Below, one piece after another: positions 30,999 through 40,500 of a stretch of 64,000 bases of DNA (within the stretch, counting starts at the first letter, position 1; each line of letters begins with the position of its first letter). The notes beneath the pieces are model-generated. The model had not been told where the DNA came from, searched no databases, and was given only the letters and a program-made list of their open reading frames with translations. Position numbers and translations under genes: made by a program. Location of the stretch: NCBI RefSeq assembly GCF_032341995.1, contig NZ_CP135439.1, positions 2,687,501 through 2,751,500 on the forward strand, in the 5' to 3' direction. The DNA comes from Domibacillus sp. DTU_2020_1001157_1_SI_ALB_TIR_016. Lineage in GTDB: Bacteria; Bacillota; Bacilli; Bacillales; Domibacillaceae.

Positions 30999-31788
30999 CT
31001 CCTAATCCCCCTCCATCGGCATTTAATAGTTTTTTCTTTTCATCCGCAGGCAGGTAGGAAGCAAGCTTTTGTTCCAGAACGCGCGGCGCTTCTCCCTCTA
31101 GAATCGAAAGAATGCCTTCAATCATCATTTCTTTTGTTTTCGCTTCAAGTGATGATTTTCGCTTTAGCTTATTTGCAAATGGATGCCATAATACGTACCC
31201 TGTAAAAATACCAAGCAGCGTTGCCACGAATGCAGCGGAAATGGCATGGCCGAGCGCATCTGTATCGCTCATATTGCCAAGCGCGGCAATCAAGCCGACT
31301 ACTGCCCCCAGCACCCCAAGTGTCGGTGCGTACGTGCCCGCCTGTGTAAAAATAGCGGCACCCGCTGTATGGCGGTCTTCCATCGCGGCGATTTCTTCAC
31401 TTAATACATCGCGGATATAATCTGCGCTCTGTCCATCTACTGCAAGGTTCATACCATTTTTTAAAAAGTCATCTTCAATATCGTTCATTTTTGTTTCGAG
31501 AGATAACAATCCTTCCTTACGAGCAAGCTCCGCCCAGCTTGTGAACAAGCCGATCACTTCCTGCGGAGTCATTCTTTTTTGGTCCTTAAATAAAATACCG
31601 AACAGTTTTGGAACTTTTTTCAATTCTGAACCAGGAAAAGCAATTGTCACAGCTGCCACTGTTCCAAGAATAATAATTAAAAACGCGGCCGGGTTAATTA
31701 AAACAGCGGGGCTTACTCCTTTGGCGACCATGCCGACTCCGACGGCAATAATAGCTAGAATAATACCAACAAGAGATGTTTTATCCAC
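30985..31788 (-). CDS. motA: MotA, flagellar stator protein
   Basis: The 267-aa stator subunit has four transmembrane helices (about residues 5-25, 30-50, 145-170, 180-205) and a cytoplasmic loop with conserved charges (RKEGLLSLE and SEEIAAMEDRH) that contacts the rotor protein FliG. TLGVLGAVVGLIAAL and FVATLLGIFTGYVLWHPFA are family signatures. The start is GTG 31788, ten bases after AAGGAG; a nearby ATG is out of frame. A sigma-D-like promoter upstream fits its motility role. It forms an operon with motB. Confidence 0.94.
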   Translation of the reverse strand: MDKTSLVGIILAIIAVGVGMVAKGVSPAVLINPAAFLIIILGTVAAVTIAFPGSELKKVPKLFGILFKDQKRMTPQEVIGLFTSWAELARKEGLLSLETKMNDIEDDFLKNGMNLAVDGQSADYIRDVLSEEIAAMEDRHTAGAAIFTQAGTYAPTLGVLGAVVGLIAALGNMSDTDALGHAISAAFVATLLGIFTGYVLWHPFANKLKRKSSLEAKTKEMMIEGILSILEGEAPRVLEQKLASYLPADEKKKLLNADGGGLGDGQA

Positions 31789-31826
31789 AATACATTAGCT
31801 CCTTACTTCTATATACTTTGATCTTT

Positions 31827-31852
31827 ATATCGGCAGCTTCAGCCATAGTTTA
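31827..31852 (-). promoter_or_regulatory. Sigma-D promoter of motAB
   Basis: On the minus strand TAAA (31852-31849) is followed after 14 bp by GCCGATAT (31834-31827), an exact match to both elements of the sigma-D (FliA-type) consensus. It lies about 40 bp upstream of motA. Confidence 0.88.
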
Positions 31853-31994
31853 CACGTTTCGACAAAGAAAAAGAATGACAGAACTGTTACACGTGTGTTC
31901 TTTTTTAGGCTAAACTTAATAAAACTTTAGCACCAGCTTTACATCCTTTTGCTAAACTAATCTCATTCAACTTATTCATACGAGGTTTTCACTT

Positions 31995-33365
31995 ATGAAT
32001 CTATCATTCTTTCTTTTCTTTGCTTTTGTCGTTATTTCACTCATTTTGTTTAGATTTCAGCGAAAAAAATATGCTTTTTACCGAAAGCAGACAGACTTAT
32101 TAACAAACCTTCCAAACCGCCGCAGCCTCGAACAGTTTATCGAAGCCCGGACTACACCGCTCAATCTCCCAATTGCCGTTGTGGTCATTGATCTTGATAA
32201 CTTCAATTGGATCAATGAAGAATATGGCTATGAAAGCGGCGACAGTGTTTTGGTTGAGTTTTCAGAGCGACTTGCGTTTTCCGCTCCTGCCCATAGTCTC
32301 GCTGCCCGAATTGAAGGAAATAAATTCGCGCTTGCTATACCCGGCACATATAGCCGCGAGGGAATTCAGACGATGCTTGCTGACCAGTTTCTTTCCCTGC
32401 AAAGTCCATTTTATATTTCCGGCGCTCCGGTTCATCTTACTTTTTCAGCAGGTGTTGCCCTGGCTCCCGAGGATGGAAGGAACGGCCACACGCTTTTGCT
32501 TCATGCTGAGCGGGCTCTGCGCCATGTAAAGCACCATGGAAAAAACAATCTTGTGCTGTATAATACCTCTTTTCAACGGCAGGACCTTGAACTTCAGCTG
32601 GCTATGAGCTTCCGAAGCGCTCTTCAAAACGGCGAATTTTTCTTGTGTTATCAGCCTAAATTGAGCATTCACAGTGGAAAGACCGATTCTGTTGAAGCAC
32701 TTATTCGCTGGAACAGCCCGGTTCACGGTACAGTATCACCCGCTTTATTTATTCCGGTTGCTGAAAAAAACGGATTTATCTTCGATTTAACAAAATGGAT
32801 CTTACAGGAAGCCTGCCGTCAGATGAAAAAATGGTCAGAAACGAATCATACGTTTCAACGGGTGGCTGTTAATATTTCTGCACCGCTGTTTTTATCAGAC
32901 CGGCTGCCCGAAATGATTCGTGATATTCTTCATGACTGTAAGCTGGATGCCGGGTTTCTTGAACTGGAAATAACGGAAACAGCAGTGATGGAAGACTTTC
33001 AAAATGCCTGCCGTATTATCACTCTGCTGAAAAAAGAAGGTATCACCATTTCACTGGACGATTTTGGAACAGGCGTTTCATCACTGACGCATTTAAAAAA
33101 CCTTCCGATTGATACACTTAAAATCGACAAGTCTTTTATTAACGAAGTTCATACTTCGTTTGAAGACAAAGCACTTGTTGAAATGATTATTCAGCTGGCA
33201 AACTTATTCGGGCTGTCCGTTACGGCAGAAGGTGTGGAAAAACAAGAGCAGCTGAGCGTGCTGCAAAGACTGGGCTGCGACTCCATTCAAGGTTATTTGA
33301 TCAGCCGGCCTGAGCTTCCGGATGTTTTGGATGCTTATTTTACGGAAAAAAAATATGGTTCCTAA
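31995..33365 (+). CDS. Membrane-anchored EAL phosphodiesterase with degenerate GGDEF domain
   Basis: The 456-aa protein has one N-terminal transmembrane helix (residues 4-21), a GGDEF-fold domain (about 30-185) and an EAL domain (about 195-450). The GGDEF active site is replaced by E107-G108-N109-K110-F111, so cyclase activity is unlikely; the domain may bind GTP or regulate. The EAL domain keeps its motifs: E234-A235-L236, NISAPLF, ELEITET, SLDDFGTG, LKIDKSFI, TAEGVE and CDSIQGY. It should hydrolyse c-di-GMP to pGpG. It diverges from motAB, a plausible functional link since low c-di-GMP favours motility. TM anchoring with no sensor domain is notable. Confidence 0.9.
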   Translation: MNLSFFLFFAFVVISLILFRFQRKKYAFYRKQTDLLTNLPNRRSLEQFIEARTTPLNLPIAVVVIDLDNFNWINEEYGYESGDSVLVEFSERLAFSAPAHSLAARIEGNKFALAIPGTYSREGIQTMLADQFLSLQSPFYISGAPVHLTFSAGVALAPEDGRNGHTLLLHAERALRHVKHHGKNNLVLYNTSFQRQDLELQLAMSFRSALQNGEFFLCYQPKLSIHSGKTDSVEALIRWNSPVHGTVSPALFIPVAEKNGFIFDLTKWILQEACRQMKKWSETNHTFQRVAVNISAPLFLSDRLPEMIRDILHDCKLDAGFLELEITETAVMEDFQNACRIITLLKKEGITISLDDFGTGVSSLTHLKNLPIDTLKIDKSFINEVHTSFEDKALVEMIIQLANLFGLSVTAEGVEKQEQLSVLQRLGCDSIQGYLISRPELPDVLDAYFTEKKYGS

Positions 33366-33406
33366 AAAAAAGCCGCAGCCTCCACGTTGGAAGCTGCGGC
33401 TTTTTC
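33366..33406. terminator. Bidirectional terminator between the EAL gene and hmp
   Basis: AAAAGCCGCAGC-C-TCCA and TGGA-AGCTGCGGCTTTT form a long stem with a bulge, flanked by A- and T-runs. Confidence 0.85.
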
Positions 33407-33407
33407 A

Positions 33408-34607
33408 TTATGCCTGCAAGGCCATTGCCGGCCCGAAAAATTCATATTTGATATTTTGCTCGTTAAAGCCAAGCTCGGTTAAATGACGAACGACAGCTTG
33501 CATAAACGGCACCGGACCGCATACGTAGCAGATGCTTTGCGGATCAAGAGCATCTTGTAAAAAGCTTTTACTAATATAGCCGGTTACATCACATACATCC
33601 GACTCATTTTTTTTCTCTTCATAAGCCACGTACATCTTTCCATTGGAAAGACGATTTATTTGTTCCGCCGCTTCTTCTTCAAATGCACGCGCCTCTTTGT
33701 TTCGTGCCGCTTGAATCAGAACCGTTTTCCGGTCTGGTTCATTTTGTGCAATCGAGCCAAGCATTGCCATCATCGGTGTGATCCCTACTCCGCCCGCAAT
33801 AAGCGCCACAGGCTGTGTGCCTTGTTCTAAATAAAAATCACCGGCTGGCGCACTGACTTCCAATGTATCGCCTTCTTGCAGCTGGTCATGAAGGTAAACA
33901 GATACTTTTCCTTCCGGATTGTGATCGGCTTCCCGTTTGACAGAAATACGGAAAGAATGGGACCCAGGTGCTTGTGATAAGCTATATTGGCGGTTCACTA
34001 AAAACTCTTCTCCAGGGATGGATGTCCGAATCGTAATATACTGTCCTGGCAGATAAGCCGGCACAGGCTCGCCGTCTTTTGCTTTTAAATAGAAGGAAGT
34101 AATCAATGAGCTTTCTTTTACTTTTCTTTGAATGACAAACTCTTTAAAATCCTTCCAGCCATGCTGCTGCTGTTCTGCTTGGTCATACATTTCTTTTTCT
34201 ACATCGATAAATATTTGAGCAATAACCCCGTATGCTTCTGCCCATGCATTAATGATGTCGTCTGTCGCCGCTTCACCGAGCACGCCTTTGATCGCCTTCA
34301 GTAAATATTCCCCTACAATCGGATAATGTTCGGCCTTGATGGCAAGACTGCGGTGCTTGTGGGCAATTTGTTTAACAGCCGGAAGCAGTACTTCAAGCTG
34401 ATCAATATACTTGGCTGCTGCATAAACCGTATTGGCCAAAGCCGTTTGCTGACGTCCTTTTGACTGGTTGGCATGATTAAAAATATTGAGCAGCTCGGGG
34501 TGAGCTTCAAACATCGTTCTATAGAAATAAGTTGTGATTTCAACACCGTGTGTTTCTAAAATAGGAGCAGTTGATTTAACGATATCGATTGTTTTTTGTG
34601 ATAGCAC
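33408..34607 (-). CDS. hmp: Flavohemoglobin, nitric oxide dioxygenase
   Basis: The 399-aa protein converts NO and O2 to nitrate using NAD(P)H. The globin domain (1-140) has the proximal-histidine region AVKQIAHKHRSLAI. The FAD domain has RQYSLS, and the NAD domain has GGVGITPMMAML and CGPVPFM. The start is GTG 34607 behind AGGGGGAATT. An NsrR-type operator lies 26-48 bp upstream and the gene diverges from nsrR, so NO-induced derepression is expected. It also detoxifies NO that the nitric oxide synthase encoded about 14 kb away would make. Confidence 0.96.
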   Translation of the reverse strand: MLSQKTIDIVKSTAPILETHGVEITTYFYRTMFEAHPELLNIFNHANQSKGRQQTALANTVYAAAKYIDQLEVLLPAVKQIAHKHRSLAIKAEHYPIVGEYLLKAIKGVLGEAATDDIINAWAEAYGVIAQIFIDVEKEMYDQAEQQQHGWKDFKEFVIQRKVKESSLITSFYLKAKDGEPVPAYLPGQYITIRTSIPGEEFLVNRQYSLSQAPGSHSFRISVKREADHNPEGKVSVYLHDQLQEGDTLEVSAPAGDFYLEQGTQPVALIAGGVGITPMMAMLGSIAQNEPDRKTVLIQAARNKEARAFEEEAAEQINRLSNGKMYVAYEEKKNESDVCDVTGYISKSFLQDALDPQSICYVCGPVPFMQAVVRHLTELGFNEQNIKYEFFGPAMALQA

Positions 34608-34632
34608 AATAATTCCCCCTGGGTCTTTTTAA

Positions 34633-34655
34633 AAGATACATTTTTAATACATCTT
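34633..34655 (-). promoter_or_regulatory. NsrR operator upstream of hmp
   Basis: This 23-bp imperfect palindrome has half-sites AAGATGTATT and AATGTATCTT on the minus strand. It agrees with the NsrR-type consensus (AAGATGYATTT-N-AAATRCATCTT) at all but two positions. Its location in the short hmp-nsrR gap supports NsrR binding. Confidence 0.8.
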
Positions 34656-34719
34656 ATTTATACGCCACCTGCCCCTGAAAAACAATATTTAAAAAGTATG
34701 TTTAAAAAAACGTTCACAA

Positions 34720-34749
34720 TTGCACAAATTTCTTCTTACATGACATAAT
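34720..34749 (+). promoter_or_regulatory. nsrR promoter (sigma-A)
   Basis: TTGCAC (34720-34725) and CATAAT (34744-34749) are 18 bp apart. An AT-rich NsrR-half-site-like stretch (ATATTTAAAAAGTATG) lies at about 34685-34700 and may allow autoregulation, but this is weak. Confidence 0.6.
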
Positions 34750-34773
34750 AGACCTATAGGACAGGTGAGAACG

Positions 34774-35220
34774 ATGAAACTAACTCTTTATACAGACTAC
34801 TCGCTTCGCATGCTTGTTTTTCTGGGAGCAAAAGAAGAAGGAGAATTATCTAATATAAAAGAAATTGCCGATGCGTATAATATTTCAAAAAACCATTTAA
34901 TGAAAGTGACGCATGAATTAGGCAAGCTTGGCTATATCGAAACAATCCGGGGGCGAAATGGCGGTATCCGCCTGGCAAAAAAACCTTCTGATATTAATAT
35001 CGGTGAAGTTGTCCGGAAAACCGAGGATGATTTTCACATTGTTGAATGCTTTGTTGATCCCGGCCGCTGCTCGATCACTCCAATTTGCGGATTGCGCCAC
35101 GTATTTGCAGAAGCACTGCAGGCCTTTCTTGCCGTACTGGATCGTTATACGCTAAATGACTTTTTAGCAGACAAGGATATGCTCCGTATCTTTTTGGAAT
35201 CCGACGCTTCTATTATGTAA
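34774..35220 (+). CDS. nsrR: NsrR, nitric-oxide-sensing Rrf2-family repressor
   Basis: The 148-aa Rrf2-family regulator has an N-terminal winged helix (with NISKNHLMKVTHELGKLGYI as recognition region) and the three cluster cysteines C92, C99 and C105 (ECFVDPGRCSITPIC). This spacing fits the 4Fe-4S centre of Bacillus NsrR. NO nitrosylates the cluster and relieves repression. The ATG at 34774 follows AGGTGA; a GTG nine bases earlier is part of that ribosome-binding region. Divergence from hmp and the shared operator support its identity over other Rrf2 proteins such as CymR. Confidence 0.93.
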   Translation: MKLTLYTDYSLRMLVFLGAKEEGELSNIKEIADAYNISKNHLMKVTHELGKLGYIETIRGRNGGIRLAKKPSDINIGEVVRKTEDDFHIVECFVDPGRCSITPICGLRHVFAEALQAFLAVLDRYTLNDFLADKDMLRIFLESDASIM

Positions 35221-35274
35221 ATAATCACCTTTTTTGATAAACTGTCTATATTACATAGGCAAAGGAGAATATCG

Positions 35275-36504
35275 ATGAAAACTTTCGAGGAACAGCTCCA
35301 AAATTACGCGCAGCTTGCAGTTACAACCGGTGTAAATATTCAGCCAGGACAAACACTCGTTGTGCGTGCAGCTATTGATTCAGCACAGCTTGTCCGCTTA
35401 ATCGTAGAAAAAGCTTACCAGGCAGGCGCCAAGCACGTATATGTGGACTGGAGCGATGACACGGTATCCAGATTAAAATACACACTTGCACCGGAAGAAG
35501 CTTTTCATGAGTTTCCAGCATGGAACAAACAAATGATGGAATCACTCGCGGAAGAAGGCGCCGCTTTTATGTCAATCGTCTCGTCCGGACCAGACTTGTT
35601 AAAAGGTGTCGATGGAAAACGGATTGCGGCTTATCAGAAAGCGGCCGGCACAGCGATGAAAAAGTACCGTGAATACATTCAGTCAGACAAAGTGAGCTGG
35701 ACGGTCATCGCAGCTCCTTCACAGGATTGGGCCGATAAAGTATTTGAGGATCTTCCACAGGAAGAACGGATTCCAGCCCTATGGGATGCCATTTTCAAAG
35801 CGGTACGCGCGGATCATGAGGATGCTGTTCAATCCTGGAAAGATCATGATGCCCGCCTTGTAGAAAAAGTTACAGAGTTAAACAAGCAGCATTTTAAAAC
35901 GCTTCATTATACTGCGCCCGGCACGGACCTAACGATTGATCTGCCAGATACGCACCTATGGGTCGGTGCCGGCAGTATAAATGAGCAGGGCCATAGCTTC
36001 ATGGCGAATATGCCGACCGAAGAAGTTTTCACAGTCCCGGTTAAAACCGGTGTGAACGGATACGTAAAAGCAACAAAGCCGCTCAGCTATGCGGGTAATA
36101 TTATTGATGGCTTTACAGTTACGTTTAAGGATGGACGAATTGTGGATGTATCGGCTGAGCAGGGTGAAGAAGTATTAAAACAGCTGATCGATACAGATGA
36201 AGGTTCACATTATCTTGGAGAGGTGGCACTTGTCCCTCATGACTCTCCTATTTCCAATGCAGGTATCCTGTTTTTCAACACGCTTTTCGATGAAAATGCC
36301 TCCAACCACCTGGCTATCGGCAGTGCATATGCATTTTGTATTGAAGGCGGCAAGGAAATGTCTCAGGAGGAGCTCGAGAAAAACGGTTTAAACACAAGCA
36401 TCACTCACGTTGATTTTATGATCGGTTCTGCTGAAATGAATATTGATGGTATTAAAGCAGACGGCACACGCGAAGCGGTTTTCCGCAACGGCAACTGGGC
36501 ATAA
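35275..36504 (+). CDS. ampS: Aminopeptidase of the M29 family (AmpS/aminopeptidase T)
   Basis: The 409-aa metallo-aminopeptidase has the family start QPGQTLVVRAAID. The metal-binding C-terminal region includes MANMPTEEVFTVPVKTGVNGYV, EGSHYLGEVALV and HLAIGSAYAFCIEGG, with Glu, His and Asp ligands as in AmpS. It trims N-terminal residues from peptides in the cytosol. AAAGGAG precedes the ATG. It follows nsrR by 54 bp on the same strand and could be read from the nsrR promoter, but a link to NO is not implied. Confidence 0.93.
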   Translation: MKTFEEQLQNYAQLAVTTGVNIQPGQTLVVRAAIDSAQLVRLIVEKAYQAGAKHVYVDWSDDTVSRLKYTLAPEEAFHEFPAWNKQMMESLAEEGAAFMSIVSSGPDLLKGVDGKRIAAYQKAAGTAMKKYREYIQSDKVSWTVIAAPSQDWADKVFEDLPQEERIPALWDAIFKAVRADHEDAVQSWKDHDARLVEKVTELNKQHFKTLHYTAPGTDLTIDLPDTHLWVGAGSINEQGHSFMANMPTEEVFTVPVKTGVNGYVKATKPLSYAGNIIDGFTVTFKDGRIVDVSAEQGEEVLKQLIDTDEGSHYLGEVALVPHDSPISNAGILFFNTLFDENASNHLAIGSAYAFCIEGGKEMSQEELEKNGLNTSITHVDFMIGSAEMNIDGIKADGTREAVFRNGNWA

Positions 36505-36510
36505 CGGCTA

Positions 36511-36546
36511 AAAAAAAGATCCCGAGAATCTCGGGATCTTTTTTAA
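36511..36546. terminator. Bidirectional terminator between ampS and gltC
   Basis: AAAAAGATCCCGAG and CTCGGGATCTTTTT form a stem with a three-base loop. The minus-direction copy overlaps the gltC stop codon. Confidence 0.88.
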
Positions 36547-37454
36547 AAGCTAAATTCGTTTAACCGGTTGTAGTATTTAATCAAAAATTCATAAAACAGC
36601 TTTTCAGACGGCGGCAGCATCCTTGATTTTGTCATGATGACTCCTACAGTCCGGGTCACACGCGGCACGCTGACCGGAATACTGACAGTGCCTACCGGTG
36701 TTTGGTCAATCAGCAGTGTTTCCGGCAGGAGACTCACACCAAGACCTGCTTCCACTAACCCTTTAATCGTGTAAATATCCTCACTTTCAAAAGCCACAGA
36801 CGGTTCAAAATTTACTTTTCTGCATGCATCAAGCACAAGTGCCCGCATATCATATCCTGTACGAAACAAGACAAACTGATCATCCATCAAGTCACGAAGA
36901 TTAATCGATGACTGCTTAGCTAAGCGATGGTGAGTCGGAATAAGGGCTCTCATGTGCTCAGAGAAAAAAACATGTGTGTTGATTTCAGCCGTCGGCTCCG
37001 GAACAGGTGACACAAAGGCAAGATCGATTTCCCCTTTTTCCACGCGTTCACGCAGTTCCCGGTTGGAGCCTTGTTTAAAATCAAAGCCAACATCCGAGTA
37101 TTGATTTCGAAAAGCAGAAATGACACGGGGCAATGTTTTTGTGGCTAAGGAATTCGGAAAACCAAGGCGGATTTTGCCGGCTTCCGGGTTTAAATAATCT
37201 TCAATTGCTTTTACTGCTTTATCCATCGCTTCCATCGCTACAAGAGCATGGTCGTAAAAAATACGCCCTGCATGGGTCAGGCGGACGCTGCGTCCTTCGC
37301 GCAAAAAAAGCTCAACGCCAAGTTCATCTTCAAGCTTGGCAATTTGGCGGCTGACAGCAGACTGCGCAACATGCAGATGAAAAGCGGCTTCAGTCATATG
37401 TTCCTGGCGCGCCACTTCCATGAAGTATTTCACTTGTCTCATTTCCATTTTCAT
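36543..37454 (-). CDS. gltC: GltC, LysR-type activator of glutamate synthase
   Basis: The 303-aa LysR regulator has an N-terminal helix-turn-helix (MTEAAFHLHVAQSAVSRQIAKLEDELGVELF) nearly identical in pattern to B. subtilis GltC, and a C-terminal effector domain. GltC activates gltAB in response to 2-oxoglutarate and is inhibited by glutamate. It diverges from gltAB, the classical arrangement. The start is ATG 37454 (five bases from AGGAG) or ATG 37448, which matches the B. subtilis start; the GTG at 37460 is too close to the ribosome-binding site. Confidence 0.92.
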   Translation of the reverse strand: MKMEMRQVKYFMEVARQEHMTEAAFHLHVAQSAVSRQIAKLEDELGVELFLREGRSVRLTHAGRIFYDHALVAMEAMDKAVKAIEDYLNPEAGKIRLGFPNSLATKTLPRVISAFRNQYSDVGFDFKQGSNRELRERVEKGEIDLAFVSPVPEPTAEINTHVFFSEHMRALIPTHHRLAKQSSINLRDLMDDQFVLFRTGYDMRALVLDACRKVNFEPSVAFESEDIYTIKGLVEAGLGVSLLPETLLIDQTPVGTVSIPVSVPRVTRTVGVIMTKSRMLPPSEKLFYEFLIKYYNRLNEFSF

Positions 37455-37466
37455 CCACACTCCTGA

Positions 37467-37485
37467 CTCATATCATTTTGAGATC
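37467..37485. promoter_or_regulatory. Candidate GltC operator
   Basis: The imperfect dyad CTCATATCATTTTGAGAT lies in the gltC-gltA gap upstream of the gltA -35. It has the CTCA/TGAG half-sites expected for a GltC box. Binding is inferred from position and symmetry. Confidence 0.5.
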
Positions 37486-37505
37486 AATAACTTATTAATA
37501 ATATA

Positions 37506-37534
37506 TTGATTGTATCATTTCTGAACCCTACAAT
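37506..37534 (+). promoter_or_regulatory. gltAB promoter (sigma-A)
   Basis: TTGATT (37506-37511) and TACAAT (37529-37534) are 17 bp apart, 44 bp before the gltA start codon. Confidence 0.65.
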
Positions 37535-37577
37535 AAATATAACAGAGAAAGATGATTTGAACGCGGAGGTGCACAAC

Positions 37578-40500
37578 ATGAATCTATACGGTTACCCAGA
37601 AAAACAGGGCTTATATGATCCAAAAAATGAACATGATGCCTGCGGTATCGGTTTTATTGCAAATATAAAAGGTCGTCCATCCCACAAAATTGTGCAGGAT
37701 GGTATTCATATGCTTTGCCGTTTGGAACACCGCGGCGGAAACTTAAACGGAACAACTGGCGATGGTGCAGGAATTATGCTGCAAATCTGCGATGATTTTT
37801 TCCGTAAAGAGTGCGAAAATTTAAACATTACGTTACCTGCTCCATATGATTATGCAGTCGGTATGTTCTTTTTGCCAAAAAACGAAAAAGAACGTGAGCA
37901 AATTCAAGTAGAAACAGAATTAATTCTTCACGAAGAAGGCTTAAAATTGCTTGGCTGGCGCGACGTTCCGGTTAACCCGGAAGCAGCTGGACCAGAAGCG
38001 CTTGTGATCGCTCCCTATGTAATGCAGCTATTTGTTGAAAAAAGCAAAAAGCACGAAACAGAAAAAGATTTTGAACGTGCGCTTTATGTAATGAGAAAAC
38101 GTATCGAAAATGAGATCGGAAATAACCCGGATGTAAAAGGCTCATTCTACATCCCAAGCTTTTCAACACGGACCATTATTTATAAAGGAATGCTGACGCC
38201 TGAACAAATCGACCAGTATTATGTTGATCTGGCAAAGGAAGACTATCAATCTGCTTTTTCCCTTGTTCACTCGCGTTTTAGTACAAACACATTCCCAAGC
38301 TGGGAACGTGCGCATCCGTACCGCTATTTAATTCACAACGGTGAAATTAATACAAACCGTGGAAATGTAAGCTGGATGCAGTCGCGTGAGAAAGCCGGCT
38401 ATTCTAAATTGTTTGGCGATCAATACAAAGACCTTCTGCCAATTATCGATACAAATGGCAGTGACTCGGCAATGCTTGATAACGCCATCGAATTTTTAAC
38501 ACTTTCAGGCCGCTCCCTTCCACATGCAGCGATGATGCTGATTCCGGAACCATGGGACCGTGATCCGCATATGGCAGATCCGAAGCTTGCTTTTTATGAA
38601 TACCACAGCTGCTTAATGGAGCCATGGGACGGACCAACCTCTATTTCTTTCACAGATGGACGCAAAATCGGTACAATCCTTGACCGTAATGGCTTGCGCC
38701 CGGCTCGTTACTACGTAACAGATGACGATCATATCATCTACTCATCTGAAGTAGGTACGATTGAAGTAGATGAAAAGCGCATCGTGAAAAAAGAAACTGT
38801 CAGCGCTGGTGAAATGCTGCTTGTTGATTTAGAGGAAGGTCGCATTGTTTCTGACGAAGAAATCAAGCAGGAAATCACAACAGCAGAGCCTTACCGTGAA
38901 TGGCTTGATCAAAACCTAGTGCACATTACAGACCTTGAAGATGCGTCTGGTGCAAAGGAAGAAGCTTTTACTGAAAAAGAAATGCTGAACCTTCATAAAG
39001 CATTCGGCTACACGTTCGATGAACTGACAAAACAAATTGCGCCAATGGCGACAGAAAAAACCGATCCAATCGGTTCAATGGGCTATGACGCACCGCTTGC
39101 TGTTTTGTCTGAGCGTCCACAGCTTTTATACAACTATTTTAAACAGCTGTTCGCACAAGTAACGAACCCGCCAATCGATGCGATTCGTGAAGATAACGTT
39201 GTATCCATGATGACGCTTCTTGGCAATGAAGGAAACATTTTGGCTCCTTCAGCCGAAAACAGCCGTCGTATTCGCTTAGAAACACCGATTCTTGGCGAAA
39301 AAGAATGGAATAAAATCGTGCACAATCAAAACCCTGCATTCCAAACAGCTACTCTTTCTCTTCTATTTAATACGAAAGAAAAAGTAGATTTAGCCGCTAC
39401 AATGGCAGCTTTGTATAAACAGGCAGATGCAGCAATTGAAAACGGCGCATCTATTCTGATCTTGTCAGACCGAGGCGTAACGAGCAAACAAGCAGCGGTC
39501 CCTGCTCTTCTTGCTGTGAGCGGTATTCATCAGCATTTAATCAAAAACGGGCGCCGCACAAATATCAGCCTTGTGCTTGATACAGCAGAAGCACGTGACG
39601 TACACCAATTCTGCTGCTTGATCGGCTACGGCGCAGATGCGATTTACCCATACCTTGCGATTGCTTCCCTCCGCTCAATGGTAGCAGACGGAACAATTCC
39701 AGGCATGACAACAGAAGAAGCTGAGAAAAACTACAACTACGCAGCAACAAGCGGCATCGTTAAAGTAATGGCGAAAATGGGGATTTCCACTGTTCAAAGT
39801 TACCGCGGTGCACAAATTTTCGAAGCGGTCGGTATTGGACGCGAAGTAATCGAAACATACTTTACAGGCACGACAACAGCGCTAAGCGGTATTACGCTTG
39901 ATGTGGTACTTCAAGAAACGCTTGTCCGCCATCACGACGCATTCGGTAAAGGTGAATTCACAGATCCGACTCTTGATTCAAGCGGTGAATTCCAATGGAG
40001 ACGCACAGGTGAAAAACACGCCTTCAATCCAAAAACGATCCACATGCTCCAGCATGCGGCACGAACAAATAACTACGAGCTTTATAAAGAATACTCAGAG
40101 CTTGTAAACGAAGAAAATATTATGTTCCTTCGTGGATTGCTAGATTTAGATTTCACTGCCCGTCCATCGGTTCCGCTCGATGAAGTTGAACCACTTGAAA
40201 GCATCTTTAAACGGTTTAAGTCCGGTGCCATGTCTTATGGTTCTATTAGTAAAGAAGCCCATGAATCACTGGCTATTGCCTTGAACCGCCTGGGCGGAAA
40301 AAGCAACAGCGGTGAAGGCGGCGAGGATTCAGACCGCTATACACCAGATGCAAACGGAGATATCCGTTCAAGTGCGATTAAGCAGGTTGCTTCCGGCCGT
40401 TTCGGTGTGACAAGCGAGTACTTAAATACAGCATCTGAGATTCAAATCAAAATGGCCCAAGGCGCGAAGCCGGGTGAAGGCGGCCATCTGCCTGGTAAAA

